Positions 9,780 to 20,557 of a stretch of DNA of 64,000 nucleotides are shown piece by piece. A model generated the notes under the pieces. That model was given only the letters and a program-made list of their open reading frames with translations. It was not told where the DNA came from and searched no databases. Where the stretch lies: assembly GCA_900208305.1 (NCBI GenBank), contig OAPG01000006.1, positions 372,001-436,000 on the forward strand, in the 5' to 3' direction. This DNA comes from Melanopsichium pennsylvanicum. Taxonomy: Eukaryota; Basidiomycota; Ustilaginomycetes; Ustilaginales. Each line of letters starts with the position of its first letter. Positions within the stretch are counted from its first letter, which is position 1. The position numbers were made by a program, and so were the translations under genes.

Positions 9780-12051
9780 ATGGCAGTACCACCCCTTTCG
9801 CAGGGAGTCGGCTACGGTGTCGTCATCGGTCTTGGTGCCCTCTTCGCTATCGTAAGTAGCCCTCCGTACAATGCCAATCCTGCTTTCGCAGCACGAATCT
9901 AACTTTCTTTTTCGACCTACTCTTCATGTGGTTGCAACATGACAGGTTGTAGTGGGTATCTCGCGCTCACTCGTCCGTTATGCAGGCATTTCCAAAGATG
10001 CTGAAGAGTTCAGTGTCGCTCGTCGATCCCTCGGCACCGGGCTGATCGCAGCTGCAGTCATCAGTTCTTGGACATGGTCCACCACCCTTCTCTCCTCCGT
10101 CTCCACCGCCTACAATTATGGTGTCGCTGGTGCTATGCTCTATGCCTCGGGCAATTGCACTCAAATTGTGCTTTTCTCGACCCTCGCCATTCAGCTCAAA
10201 CGTCGCGCTCCCTCTGTCCACACTTACCTCGAGCTCGTACGCATACGATTTGGAACCTTGCCACACCTCACCTACATCTTTTTCGCCCTCGCCACCAACA
10301 TTCTTGTATGCAGCTCGGTCCTCCTTGGTGGTGCTGCAGCCGTCAACGCGATTACGGGCATGAACGTCTACGCTGCTCTCTTCCTCCTCCCCACCAGCGT
10401 CGTGGCATACACCCTTCGTGGCGGTCTTCGAAGCACTATTTTGGCAGATTACCTGCACACGGTTATCATCTTCATCATTCTTTTCGTCTTTTGGCTCCGT
10501 GCGTATGCGACCTTCCCAGAAATCGGTAGCCCCGCCGCGATGTACGACCTCCTCATCAAGGCTCAAAAAGGTGTCGACATTGCTGGCAACTATAAGGGTA
10601 GTTTACTCACACTCAAGACCGAGGGAGGACAGTATTTTGCATGGCTGTCAGCACTAGAATACACCGGCGTTGTGTTCCTAGATGCATCGTTCCATCAAAA
10701 AGGAGTTGCAGCGATGCCTGAGGCCGCCTTCCCAGGATATCTCATAGGAGGTCTGGCTTGGTTTTCTATTCCTTTCTGCTTGGCAACAACTGCTGGTCTT
10801 GCAGCTCTTGCTCTCGAAACTACCTACCCCGGTTTCCCCACGTATCCCAATCGTATTCCACAAGCCGATGTATCCGCAGGACTCGTGCTACCCTATGCTG
10901 CGCAAGCTCTGCTCGGCAAGGGCGGGTCAGCCGCTGTTCTCCTGCTCATGTTCATGAGCTGTACCTCGGCAATTTCAGCCCAGATGGTCGGTGTATCTAC
11001 CGTCGTCTCCTATGACATTTTCAAGACTTATTTCAAGCCTACCGTCTCTGTCGATAAACTTCTTCATGTTAACCAGTACGTCGTCGTCGGATTTGGCCTT
11101 TTCGCCGCCGCTTTTGGAAGCTTGCTGCACGGCATCGGTCTCGATCTCGGCATCATATATAATCTTACAGGAATTTTCACTGGCGCTGGACTTTCGCCCC
11201 TCATCTTCATTTTCTTTGATACTCGACTGCATCCTGCGGTGGTCTTCCCGGGTATCTGGTTCAACTTTCTGTCCGGTGTGACAGTATGGTTGACTGTGGC
11301 ATGGCACAAGTATGGTGTGGTGAATCTTGGCAGTGTTGGCGGCGTGATTCCTTGTTTGGCTGGCTGTGGTACTGGCATTGGTGTAGGATTGGTGCTTTCG
11401 ACCATCTCGGTTCTCTTCTTTCCAAGAGAGTTTGGTTGGGACAAGATCCCGGAAATCCTCGAGCAGCAGCATAAGGAACAAGTCGAACGTACCGCAAAAC
11501 ACCAACTCCGTCTTCATCTTCATCGGCACGAGCAACAACAAGGTGGTGAGAATCCACCCAGTTCTAGCGATGAGAAGCCTTCCAGCATCACATCCGCTGA
11601 TCCAGATCCACGCACACAGTTGGAGATTATCGAAAACGATCCATCCTACAATCGTGCCCATCTAGACCGCTCCTTCCGCATCGCCATCATCTCGGCACTT
11701 ACCATCTTTGTAGTCATAACAATCATCTGGCCTTTCTCCCTCTACCGTGACTACATCTTCACTCGAACCTTTTTCCAAGGTTGGGTCATCGTCTCGTTTA
11801 TTTGGGCCATCTTCGCTTTTGTAGGCGTCGGAATCTTCCCCGCCATCCAAGGTATCCCTGTTGCAAAGGTGATCATCAAAAATCTGAAGAACAAAGTCAC
11901 TGGCAGCGAAGTTGAGGTAATCAGAGAGGAGAGGAGAGGCTCAGAAGGAACAACGACGACGACGGCTACATCCGAAAAGGTTGGTGAGACGCCTGCAGAG
12001 ATCAAGCAAAAGCATCTCCAAACTCAAAATGATTCTGCTTACATCGCTTAG
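9780..12051 (+). CDS. DUR3: Urea active transporter of the sodium:solute symporter family (Dur3), two exons, 725 aa
   Basis: Dur3 is a high-affinity plasma-membrane urea (and polyamine) importer that works with H+ symport. Exon 1 is 9780-9851 (24 codons) and exon 2 is 9946-12051. The intron 9852-9945 (94 nt) has a GTAAGT donor and an ACAG acceptor, is phase 0, and joins FAI to VVVG. The protein shows the SSS fold with about 15 hydrophobic segments. Family blocks include AAVISSWTWSTTLL, YGVAGAMLYASGNC and the GGLRSTILADYLHT segment. A hydrophilic Gln/His-rich loop spans about residues 515-565, and the tail is charged. Length matches Dur3 proteins (about 700-735). No urease or urea amidolyase gene is in the window. 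GATA motifs upstream suggest nitrogen control. Confidence 0.95.
9852..9945 (+). other. Intron of DUR3
   Basis: This 94-nt intron has the donor GTAAGT and the acceptor ACAG. Its placement is supported by uninterrupted N-terminal Dur3 homology across the junction. Confidence 0.9.
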
Positions 12052-12674
12052 ACGCTTTTTTCTAATCATGCTTTACACTTAAGATTGCTTCGTATGGGAT
12101 TGCAGATGATCGTTCGTCTTGAATCGATTCGAGAGTGATTGCAAAATGTGTGTGTGCATGTGCTGTACCATTGAGATCGTGAATAAACCTTCCATCACCA
12201 CAATTGTGAATGCTGGATCTGCTCTTGTCACGCCAACCGATTCATCAAAAGCTCCATGCTGGCTTCAGCCTCACCTTTGCACAGTCATCAAACAAAGATC
12301 ACCCTCTCACAGGCCAGGCATCTTGAAGCACCGCTTGATCAACGCCCCAGGTACACATTCTGACTTGAGCTGACTCACGGCAGAAAGCAACATCGAACTC
12401 GAATCCTGCGCAAAACGTCAGTGTAATCACAAGCCCGGACCCACAGCAGCATCACACAAGACCCACCGCTCACCCTCATTTCACGATGCTCCTACGGCTC
12501 ATCGACGTCAGTGGGATCCCTCAAACCTCCCATTCTTTTGGCTCTGGATTCGATCTCCCCTCTTGGGTGACAACAAAAGCGATTGTGAATTGCCAGAACA
12601 TGGAATGAAAAGTCTAGAGAAATGATGACTGCAAAGGAAGTTGATGCCAAGAGATGCAACTACTGCATTGCCCA
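12052..12674. other. Convergent intergenic region with a possible poly(A) signal
   Basis: The spacer lies between the 3' ends of DUR3 and the glycosyltransferase gene. An AATAAA at 12182-12187, about 130 bp after the DUR3 stop, could be its polyadenylation signal. I see nothing else in it. Confidence 0.5.
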
Positions 12675-14249
12675 TCAGCCCTTCCAACTCCCGCGAAATA
12701 GATGAATCAAGCGACTCTTACCCTTTTGATTGCCTCCGGCGGGATTGAACCCGTTGGACGGAACGATGATCACATCCCCGACCTGCACTGGCTGCTTCAA
12801 CATGCTCAGATCTTCCGGCCTTATGCCTGCACTGGCATACAAGTAGCTCACAACGGCATCTGTCCACACTGCCGGACCTGTCCATTCTTCCACACTGAGT
12901 ATATCCCACCCCCACCTCCAATGACCGGCTTGCCACTTCCAACTCATACTCACATCCTCCCAAGGGTTGGCTATATGCGCCTCGCGCAGGCGTGCCTGTT
13001 CCTTCTTGTCTTCGATGGATTTTTCGTCCCAACCCCAACCATCAGAGTGTGCTTCTCTCTCCGCCTCGATGGTACGCGCGCGATACACGTCCGTCGCCAG
13101 AAGGATTCGACGCAGAACATCGAGCATGATCGGGTGATTAGGAGCCGTGTGTAGAGTCCACTGGACGAATTGCAACGGACGATGACGACGCAGGGGAAGG
13201 ATACGCCAACGTTCCAGGAAGTTGCGAATGTCTGGATTCTCGTTGGGGTCGTTTTCAATCCCGATGACGGCACGGACTGGCTCAATGGATGCTGACACAG
13301 CTCGCGTGGCGGGATGGATGGTAGTGGAAGCAAGAGTGGCCCGCCCAAAGATCCCCTTGTCTTCCGGCAAGATCGATGCTAGCGGAACCGCATCTTTGGT
13401 CCAGTTGGCACGATGCATCAGCGGGACAGTATCCATATCGCTCCAAGTTCCGCCTTCTTCCAAGAGCAAAAGGTACCTCAGCAGATCAGCCTTGAGGATG
13501 AATCTCGGCATGGCATCCCACAGGGCTTTGACTGAAGTGTTTGCGAAGTGGGTGTTGACCCATTTTTCGGCGTCAACGTCGTCGAGAAACTTTGGCTCGA
13601 AGCCCATCGTGGACCATTTGGTGAACCATGCTGCTGGAGCAGGCTTGCCGTCCGAGGACCAGATGGTCGGAGGAACAATTGATTGAGGATTTGGATAAGA
13701 TGCTGTGGTCTCGGCGACCTGAGCTGATGTAGGTGCTGGGATAGGGTGGTCGATGCGCGCAAGCTGATTTGAGAGTGCTTGCCGCGCAGACTGTGATGGG
13801 ATGTGGTTGCTTAGGGTATCTTTGAGCACCGAGACGTACCGCTCCGGGGGCAGGACGATGTAATTGGGCGGACGAAAGGTAATATAGCAAAAGAGGTAAA
13901 GGCAGGACAAGAGGATGGCAGCCGAGGCGATGAGCTTGCATCTGCGTGAAGAGCTTTTTGCCTTGCGATGGGCGCCTAGTAGGGTGGAGTAGTACGAAGG
14001 AGGCTTGTAGCCTGGTGGAGGTGACAGGGAGGCATTGAAAACGTCGAGCGAGGGGGCATAGTGTCTCCTTTGAGAGCTTGGAGTGTCGACAGGGTCTTCT
14101 GTGGAAGAAGTGAGGGCAGTATAGGAGCATTCGCTGTTGGGAGTGTTGATTGTGCTGGCGATCTTGAATGGGCCAATTTTGAAGTCGGTCAAGGGGAGGA
14201 GACGGTCATCGCGGCGCTTGCCCTTGTTGGAGCTGAGAAAGCCGAACAT
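12675..14249 (-). CDS. Type II membrane glycosyltransferase, GT32 / Och1-like, 524 aa
   Basis: This is a likely Golgi glycosyltransferase using a nucleotide sugar, probably GDP-mannose. A hydrophilic cytoplasmic N-terminus of about 104 residues is followed by one TM anchor at about 105-124 and a lumenal catalytic domain. The core block is ILKADLLRYLLLLEEGGTWSD ending in the metal-binding DMD at 271-273, the signature of the Gly_transf_sug family (Och1, Hoc1, Sur1/Csh1). Och1 itself starts N-glycan outer chains and Sur1-type enzymes mannosylate inositol-phosphoceramide; the sequence does not decide between them. The N-terminal cytoplasmic tail is longer than in yeast Och1. The ATG at 14249 begins a frame with no better start upstream. 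Confidence 0.85.
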   Translation of the reverse strand: MFGFLSSNKGKRRDDRLLPLTDFKIGPFKIASTINTPNSECSYTALTSSTEDPVDTPSSQRRHYAPSLDVFNASLSPPPGYKPPSYYSTLLGAHRKAKSSSRRCKLIASAAILLSCLYLFCYITFRPPNYIVLPPERYVSVLKDTLSNHIPSQSARQALSNQLARIDHPIPAPTSAQVAETTASYPNPQSIVPPTIWSSDGKPAPAAWFTKWSTMGFEPKFLDDVDAEKWVNTHFANTSVKALWDAMPRFILKADLLRYLLLLEEGGTWSDMDTVPLMHRANWTKDAVPLASILPEDKGIFGRATLASTTIHPATRAVSASIEPVRAVIGIENDPNENPDIRNFLERWRILPLRRHRPLQFVQWTLHTAPNHPIMLDVLRRILLATDVYRARTIEAEREAHSDGWGWDEKSIEDKKEQARLREAHIANPWEDVSMSWKWQAGHWRWGWDILSVEEWTGPAVWTDAVVSYLYASAGIRPEDLSMLKQPVQVGDVIIVPSNGFNPAGGNQKGKSRLIHLFRGSWKG

Positions 14250-15805
14250 ACTGGTAGTGTCTGGCCTTGTGAAGAGCGGCTATGCTCTGTAGTGGAGACG
14301 TAAAAAGCGACGCGATCCTGATGCTTCGAGCTGTAGAGTGACGTGGATTTCGAGACGCTATGTGGTATTGCTATAGTAGGCAAAAGATGATGCTATCGTG
14401 CGAAGTGAATGCTAAGCGACGAGGGGACTGTGTCCAGAGGGGAGCAGACGAGGCCAAGGAGCCTGTGACAGATGCGAAAGGATTGTCGATAAAGGTGAGA
14501 TTTCGGACATGAAGCGGATCAAGGAGCGATTTGCCGTTGTAGGTTTGGGATCGAGGACTGCGGTAGGAGATTCAGGGTCAAGAAGCAAAGCTGAGAAGAG
14601 AGACGGTCGCGAAAAGGAGTGCCTATGTAATGAGACGTTGGAAGCTTTGCAAGAGATCAGATGGGAGTGCACTTCTAAGTTATTGGTGGTTCGGTTGCGG
14701 TGCGTGCGCAATACGAGCTGTGCGATAGAGATGTAGAATGAATTCAGCTCTGGCCAGCACGAGCATGAACTGACGATAGAAGCACGGAGGCCACCGAGGT
14801 AATCGAGATGTAGTCGACGTTGTACGAGATGCTGATGAGGGAGCGACGAGAAGATTGCGCTAACTTGCGTGCGCAGAGGAAAGACGCTTCTCATAGGGGA
14901 ACAGAAGCGGGTTTCAATTTACATGTATGAGTTTGATGCTGTGCTGTGTGTGTATGTGTGGGTCTTTCATGTGTGGGTCTTTCATGTGTGGCCGTGTGTG
15001 GCCGAGCCCAAAAAACCCAAAAAGCTAAAAAAGGCTGTACTCACGCTGTACCCAAAATCGTACGAACGGCATCCTCAGGGTTTTGACAGGCACAGAACCG
15101 GTAGCGAATATATTTATTTAGAATGTGACACTTTGTGGGAAAGTTGGCGCGTTCGGTCGGTATGGACTCGGCGTGCAGCTGCAAAGCAACACGGAGGAAA
15201 AGTCAGCGCCTTCTCTAATCACATCGCGGTTCACCACACAGAGAGGCATGAAAAGCGTGAAGGAAAAGCGTGAAGGAATTGCCAATTCCCTCAGAAAACA
15301 ACCTCTTTTTTTTCCTCACAGACACGCAAATTCGGCCCTCTCTAAAATCAGCAGTTCGGCAGTTATCTTCTTGCCTCCTGCACAGCCCCCGTTCCCCCCC
15401 ATGCAGATTGAAGCCGAGGTCGATAATACGCCTCGGCCTCATCTGTCTTCTTGTCGGCTCCGAAGGCTTGAAAGCTTCAGTTTTGAACGCGCTCGTCTGC
15501 GAGCCCATGGCGAAGGTCACGACTTACAGTTCACTCAAAGAACTTGGCCAGAGACTGCGGCCGCGTCGGTTACTGTAGCACTCTAAATTGCTTCGGACGA
15601 ATTACAACTCCATGGCTCGACTCGAACCGCCTCCTTTCAACGTCCTCCCCAAAGTCACGACAGAGGTTACAAGAGACGCAAGCTCGCAAGACGACCGATG
15701 CACACGCAAGACAGGTAAGTGTGCAAGTTTGATGATGACAACAAAGAGGACTAACTTATGCGAGGTAGGATTATGCTAATGCTATACGTGTAGAAGCGAG
15801 ACTCA
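14250..15805. other. Intergenic region upstream of the glycosyltransferase, with a possible small spliced transcript near its end
   Basis: About 1.5 kb without a strong gene. It includes a 15-bp direct duplication at 14954-14983, a TATA-like A/T stretch at about 15108-15118, and a short ORF with a textbook intron at 15612-15778 (listed separately). The frames open on minus at 14412-14894 look like pyrimidine-rich leader sequence and carry no recognisable domain. Confidence 0.5.
15612..15778 (+). CDS. Possible small spliced ORF (about 37 aa), weakly supported
   Basis: An ATG at 15612 opens 34 codons. It is followed by a donor GTAAGT at 15715, an ACTAAC branch-site match (15750-15755) and an acceptor TAG at 15766-15768, giving a 54-nt intron. 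Splicing there yields a stop after three more codons. A second acceptor at 15791-15793 would extend the frame into DNA antisense to the RNF10-like gene. The three intron signals are in the right order and spacing, so a spliced transcript is plausible. I recognise no protein, and it may be a leader or a non-coding RNA. Confidence 0.25.
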
Positions 15806-18535
15806 TTAACGCGATCCACGTCCACCACCACCACCAGTGAGGATAAGCTTCTTCTTCGCCCTCTTGGGCTTTGCCGCCAATGCTGCTGCATCTGAGCTTC
15901 TTTCTGCACGAGCAGCGGCACTTGATTCTCCACCTGTTGATGTACCTTGGATCGTTTCGCCCTCCTTCGCAGCACCGGCACCATTGCCAGGCACAGGCGC
16001 TCTAGTCCCACCAACGGATTTACTCTGCTTGTTCAGTCCCCGCCCTTCCCTCACAGCAGCCGTCGGTCTCCTCCCTGACCCTGTCGAACCCAAAATGTAA
16101 TCCTCCTCCAACTCATGCCAAGCATCTTCCATCTCATCATCCCAAAGGCCGCTCGCGTCAGTCGTGCCCCTCCCTTGAATTGCGTTGGCAAAGCTGGACT
16201 TGGACGCAGGTGTGCCCCACACAGTCTTCTGCACCGCAGGTGCATTCCCACGTATCGGCTTCCTGCTACCGCTTTGCTCCAGACGGACTGCTTGATCGTC
16301 AGACGAGATAGAGACTCGATCGAGACCGTTGCGTGCTCCACGGAGGGAGTCGGGAAAATCTTCAGTAACACCGCCTCCAGGATGCATAGGATACTCGCGT
16401 TCCGCGCCAAACATGGCTGACTCTCTAAAACTGGGTGATGAGCCGGACGGGAAAGACGCTTCTCCAGCATTGCTTCCGTCGCGTTCGAAGCTGCGAGAGA
16501 GCCCATCAGAAGGGAAGTTGGCTTCAGAAGTGAATGCAGCCATCTGCTCCTGCTGTCTACGATACGCCGCTGCCGCAGCAGGACCACCTTGGTTCGAGAT
16601 GAGTTCGGCCTCCTCAGCGCGTGTCTTGGCTCTGTCCTCCCTTCTCATCTTGTCCCTTCTCCTGTTGCGACGTTGGCGCAGGGCTTGTTCGTATGGACGC
16701 AGCGTTGCCTTGTCGATCAAATCCATGCCTTCCCAATCGATTTCGATGAAAACGACGTCGGCGGCCATGGGTATGTGATTCAGATACTTGCATCGACGGC
16801 GAAGCTCCTCATTCATGCTCCCTTCGTCTGCTCCGGCCACTTTGACGGCGAAGTTGCGGGGGAGCTTGGCATACGCTCCATAGTGCGATAGGAGAATCTT
16901 GGTGTCAAGAGGATGGAGGAAGATGCTTTGTCCAGAGGCGGCTTGGAAGAAGACGTAGGACGAGGACTCTGGTTGAGGCGGGTTGACATTCTTACGTGGC
17001 TTTGGCTTGGGAGTAGCGCTTCTATGAGTTAAGTCCGCACGCTCCTCTTTGCTTGACTTGATTGCGACATCAGACGAAGCGTTGCCCATCGTGCCGCCTT
17101 GACTCTGAGCTCTAAAGGCTAAGAACTCTTCAGCGCCCAAAGCAGCCTCCGGGGTACCATCACGCACAGCTACTTCGGCGAATCCTGTTGGAGAAGACGA
17201 CTCTGGCTCTTCATCTGTCTGCGAGCGCTCCATGCGTTTGCGCTGACGTCGACTGAGATCGGTACGCTGAAGCTGGCCAGATAGCGCTGCTTGGTGGTCT
17301 TTGAGGTCATTACGCGCCTGTCCGATGGTGCTGCGGACAACCGGCAAATCGAGCTCGTCTCGCACCTTTTGCATCTGATCCGTGATCTTGTTCTGAGCGA
17401 GTGCAATAAAGTGAAGCCCACTTGCATCTGTGCCAAAACTCTTGAGGACGTCGATTTCTTGGATGAGTTCCTGCATGTCAGTGTTGAGCGATTCGATAAG
17501 AAGCTCGGGCGTGGCAAGCATGAATTTGGCAAAACCCATCACGTCTGGTTGGAAATGCCAGGGTGCTGAGTGCACTGCGATGAGTGGATGATCGAGTTCG
17601 GAAGCCGGCCAAGTGGAAGACTGCGGTAGTGCAAGTGTGGTCACGTTGGGCCGTTCAATGAGACGCATTGCAAGCATATCGGGATGCGAATGTGTCAGAC
17701 TAGGTGTCTTATCGTCGGCGAGCACGGCCTCTGCAGTGTGGCCATCTTCATCGAGCTCGCTAATGCGTTGGGCGCGTTCGAGATCGTATTGCTCTTGCAG
17801 CTTGGCTTCATGCTCGCGAGCAGCAGCTTGAGCATCCCACCAGCGTACCGCTTTTAGATCTCGCGCGTACACGGCATCCCAGCAGATCGGGCAGCGTCGC
17901 CACTTCTGGGTTGAGGGTTGCAAAGTGGGTACAGCTGGCCTGCCTTTGTCGTCTTCCTTCAGCGTGAGATAATGTAGGATGCATGGGTAGCAGAAGACAT
18001 GGCCACACTTGGTCATGCGTGGAGCTGTAGGTGGCGAGAGGCAGATCGGACAGGCAGCTCCCTCGTGCGCAGGCTCACGGGGCTGATCAGAAATGGGAGC
18101 AGATGAGCCTACGCCGGCAAGAGCTGAAGACGTAGGTATGACGACTTGAAGAATATCTGCCCAGTTGAGATAGATGTCTGGGTCGGCAAAGTAAGCTGTG
18201 TAGTCGCCAGTTGGTTTCACGAGGAAACGGTATTGCGCGTTGACGTAGCGCTCCTTGTTGAAGGGGGTATAGGTAACGCCTCTACGCGATCTGCGAGCCG
18301 GTCCAGCAAGGGGAGGTCTATTTCTTGGAGGGAGAGTGAAGGATAGCAGATGATTCATGCTCTGGCCACCGCGTTTCCCTTGTGGCAGTTGGGCGGCGGC
18401 TTCAGGCCTGGCGTGATGCGAATTATTGCGACCGGCATTTCGACGCTTTGGACCTAAGTCGTTAGATTCGAGATTGTGTAACTTTGCGCTTCGATCGTTG
18501 GACATGGACTTTGTAGATGGCCTCAGGATGCTCAT
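15806..18535 (-). CDS. MAG2: RING-finger protein of the RNF10/Mag2 family, 909 aa
   Basis: RNF10 and its yeast relative Mag2 are cytoplasmic ubiquitin ligases; RNF10 ubiquitinates small-subunit ribosomal proteins of stalled ribosomes. Evidence: a family block SMNHLLSFTLPPR near the N-terminus; FADPDIYLNWADILQVV just before the RING; and a C3HC4 RING with ligands C162, C165, C177, H179, C182, C185, C215 and C218. About 30 residues separate the sixth and seventh ligands, a longer loop than in most RINGs. The rest is long and low in complexity, with a C-terminal Ala/Gly/Lys-rich tail. A GTG-initiated frame extends upstream, but the first ATGs are at 18535 and 18505. The latter (899 aa, MSNDRSAK) is also plausible. 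Confidence 0.9.
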   Translation of the reverse strand: MSILRPSTKSMSNDRSAKLHNLESNDLGPKRRNAGRNNSHHARPEAAAQLPQGKRGGQSMNHLLSFTLPPRNRPPLAGPARRSRRGVTYTPFNKERYVNAQYRFLVKPTGDYTAYFADPDIYLNWADILQVVIPTSSALAGVGSSAPISDQPREPAHEGAACPICLSPPTAPRMTKCGHVFCYPCILHYLTLKEDDKGRPAVPTLQPSTQKWRRCPICWDAVYARDLKAVRWWDAQAAAREHEAKLQEQYDLERAQRISELDEDGHTAEAVLADDKTPSLTHSHPDMLAMRLIERPNVTTLALPQSSTWPASELDHPLIAVHSAPWHFQPDVMGFAKFMLATPELLIESLNTDMQELIQEIDVLKSFGTDASGLHFIALAQNKITDQMQKVRDELDLPVVRSTIGQARNDLKDHQAALSGQLQRTDLSRRQRKRMERSQTDEEPESSSPTGFAEVAVRDGTPEAALGAEEFLAFRAQSQGGTMGNASSDVAIKSSKEERADLTHRSATPKPKPRKNVNPPQPESSSYVFFQAASGQSIFLHPLDTKILLSHYGAYAKLPRNFAVKVAGADEGSMNEELRRRCKYLNHIPMAADVVFIEIDWEGMDLIDKATLRPYEQALRQRRNRRRDKMRREDRAKTRAEEAELISNQGGPAAAAAYRRQQEQMAAFTSEANFPSDGLSRSFERDGSNAGEASFPSGSSPSFRESAMFGAEREYPMHPGGGVTEDFPDSLRGARNGLDRVSISSDDQAVRLEQSGSRKPIRGNAPAVQKTVWGTPASKSSFANAIQGRGTTDASGLWDDEMEDAWHELEEDYILGSTGSGRRPTAAVREGRGLNKQSKSVGGTRAPVPGNGAGAAKEGETIQGTSTGGESSAAARAERSSDAAALAAKPKRAKKKLILTGGGGGRGSR

Positions 18536-19533
18536 GGAGACGCGAGATAGCGCAAAAGAGCGAAGGTCAACAAGCACAAGGAGCGATCAACGGATGTGGG
18601 CTCTTGCGCGTGGAACAAGTCGAATCGAGTCGACCAGTTTCGAGGACTTTATTGAGCAGCTGAGTGACCGTTCGACACGCTCAGGCTAGGCTTGCAATGC
18701 AGCCGTCAAATAAGGCGAACCGGGTCCTGGCTCGTGTAGCGATGGCAACAGTCGTTGCAGGTCGTAGCGGAGACGCGTCGAAGAATAACGCTCGTCTAAG
18801 GGACCGTGGCCTGAGTGAAGAGCTTCAAGAGACTGCAGCTGAGGGAGTGAGCTCTAAGATCGCTTCCGAGCCTATTCAAGCTTGCCTTGTGGGCCGCGAA
18901 AGATGAGGAATTGGTGATGGGAACAAATTGAGGAATCTCTTTCAATGGCTAGTGTGAATCACTTTCCACACGTGTCGGAGCTGCTGGGCCACTCTGCAGA
19001 GAAGCGAACGGATCTCGGATTTGTGGTTGGGGATTGCCTTGCTGCATTCTTCCGTCAGCACCTCAACGAACGCATTTGTGGAGGATTCGATACTGGTTAT
19101 GAATTTGAATCGGGCTGCCGGGGTCACTCCGTTGCCGGCCCAGCATCGCCGACTGCAACCTTGATATATTGGTTGTTGCAGATCTTGATATGCACGGATT
19201 CCAACCTCATCAAAGGACATCAAACGACTTCAAGCGGATTTGCCGAACCAAAGCCGTCGAAGAACATGATCAGGTCTCAACAGGGCTCACTATAGGCTAT
19301 TGACCAAAGCAAAAAGGCATCTGCGGCCGCTTTCCGATGCCCTACTGCAGAGCTAGTGTCTGTGTTTGTCTGCATTGGCCTTGAGACTCTACTGCCAAGT
19401 CCGCTGTCCCCGCACGGCTTTGTAATTGGCAGCGAGGCAACCACATCGAACCCTGACTCGGCAGCATAGGTTCAGACAGCCCCTCCTCATGAACAAGCTC
19501 CTCCTCCTTCTCAGCTACTTTTTCACAATAATA
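18536..19533. other. Divergent upstream region of the RNF10-like and haloacid dehalogenase genes
   Basis: About 1 kb of spacer. A 116-codon ATG frame (18945-19295, plus) matches nothing I know and is overlapped by an equally open frame on the other strand, so I do not call it. No repeat or RNA gene is seen. Confidence 0.5.
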
Positions 19534-20452
19534 ATGTCCGAACAAGCCAGTGCAAAGTTGCAAGACGTCCAAGTGCTGTACTTTGACGTCTTCGGTACAG
19601 TAGTCGACTATGTGGAAACCATCACCAAGGCACTCCGTCGTGAGATTTCGAACACATCCATAGCCGACTCGAGCCTTCTCAAATCCTTACAGGACGACTA
19701 CGACTGGCGCCAGTTCACCATCGAGTGGCGCGCCGAATACAAACGTGAGACGAAACGGCTCGCAGGTAGCGGCAATCCCGACAAGATCACTGTTGACCAG
19801 ATGCACATGAACGCTCTCGATCGGCTCATCTCCGTACTCCCTCTCTCGCCCGACGCAGATTCCCAGACCATTGGGATATTCCCAGTCGAAGAAGCTTCGA
19901 AAGCGCTGAGGCAAGCTTGGCAGCTCGAAGCGCGGGACCGTCTCAATTTCTCCTGGCATTTGCTTGAACCATGGCCCGACTCGGTTCAAGGCTTGCAAGC
20001 ACTCAGCAAGCGATTCAAGATCGGCACGCTTACGAATGGGAATCTGAACTTGATGGTAGATATGGCCAAGAATGCAAACTTGCCGTGGGACTTCATGTGC
20101 ACAGCCGATCTGTTGGGTTGCTTCAAGCCAGATCCAGAAATGTACAGGAAGAGTATGCAGTTGTTCGACATCAAGCCTGAGGTCGATGGGCACAAGGCTT
20201 GTCTTGTTGCGGCGCACGTAAGTGTTGAATGTGGTGTCTCAATACAACGCTGCGAAGATGCCCAAACTCAATTTGCCTTGCCTCGCCTGTCTCTCACAGC
20301 TTTACGATCTAGAAGCGGCAAAAGCATGCGGCATGACAACGGTTTTCGTCTCTTCAAGAGAAACCGAAGATCGGCTCCCCCCACAAGGCAAGCCAGGATA
20401 CGTCGATGTAGTAGTGGCCGACCTGCTAGAACTTGCACAGCTCGTGTCCTGA
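19534..20452 (+). CDS. (S)-2-haloacid dehalogenase type II (HAD superfamily), two exons, 278 aa
   Basis: The type II haloacid dehalogenase fold hydrolyses 2-haloalkanoic acids to hydroxyacids via an aspartyl ester; many fungal members have unknown natural substrates. Exon 1 is 19534-20217 and exon 2 is 20300-20452. The 82-nt intron (GTAAGT ... CACAG) is phase 0 and joins VAAH to LYDLEAAKACGM, restoring the conserved C-terminal motif. HAD motifs visible: nucleophile D18 in YFDVFGTVVD, motif II TLTNGN, and the Lys of motif III in CFKPDPEMY. An upstream in-frame ATG at 19489 would add a 15-residue hydrophobic leader. I prefer 19534 because the family normally starts 10-15 residues before the nucleophile. 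The gene converges on the aminotransferase, with 105 bp between the stops. Confidence 0.93.
20218..20299 (+). other. Intron of the haloacid dehalogenase gene
   Basis: This 82-nt intron has donor GTAAGT and acceptor CACAG. Reading through it destroys the conserved C-terminal HAD motif, which splicing restores. Confidence 0.9.
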
Positions 20453-20557
20453 AAATTTACACTTCTCACAGGTCATTAACAGCTTTCCAAAGAAGCTGAT
20501 CACATGTACGACTATTCCAAATCAGTATTCGGTTCAAACTAAGCGCACAACACCAAT

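Noticed and set aside
12741..12752. tRNA B-box-like gggattgaaccc on the minus strand
   Set aside because: It lies inside the glycosyltransferase coding sequence (GFNPAGG) and no A box, arms or acceptor stem can be paired around it.
14412..14894. 160-codon minus frame upstream of the glycosyltransferase
   Set aside because: It lies in pyrimidine-rich upstream DNA of the same strand; the composition explains the open frame.
18945..19295. 116-codon ATG frame on plus
   Set aside because: No recognisable domain, an equally open frame on the opposite strand, and a position in a divergent promoter region.
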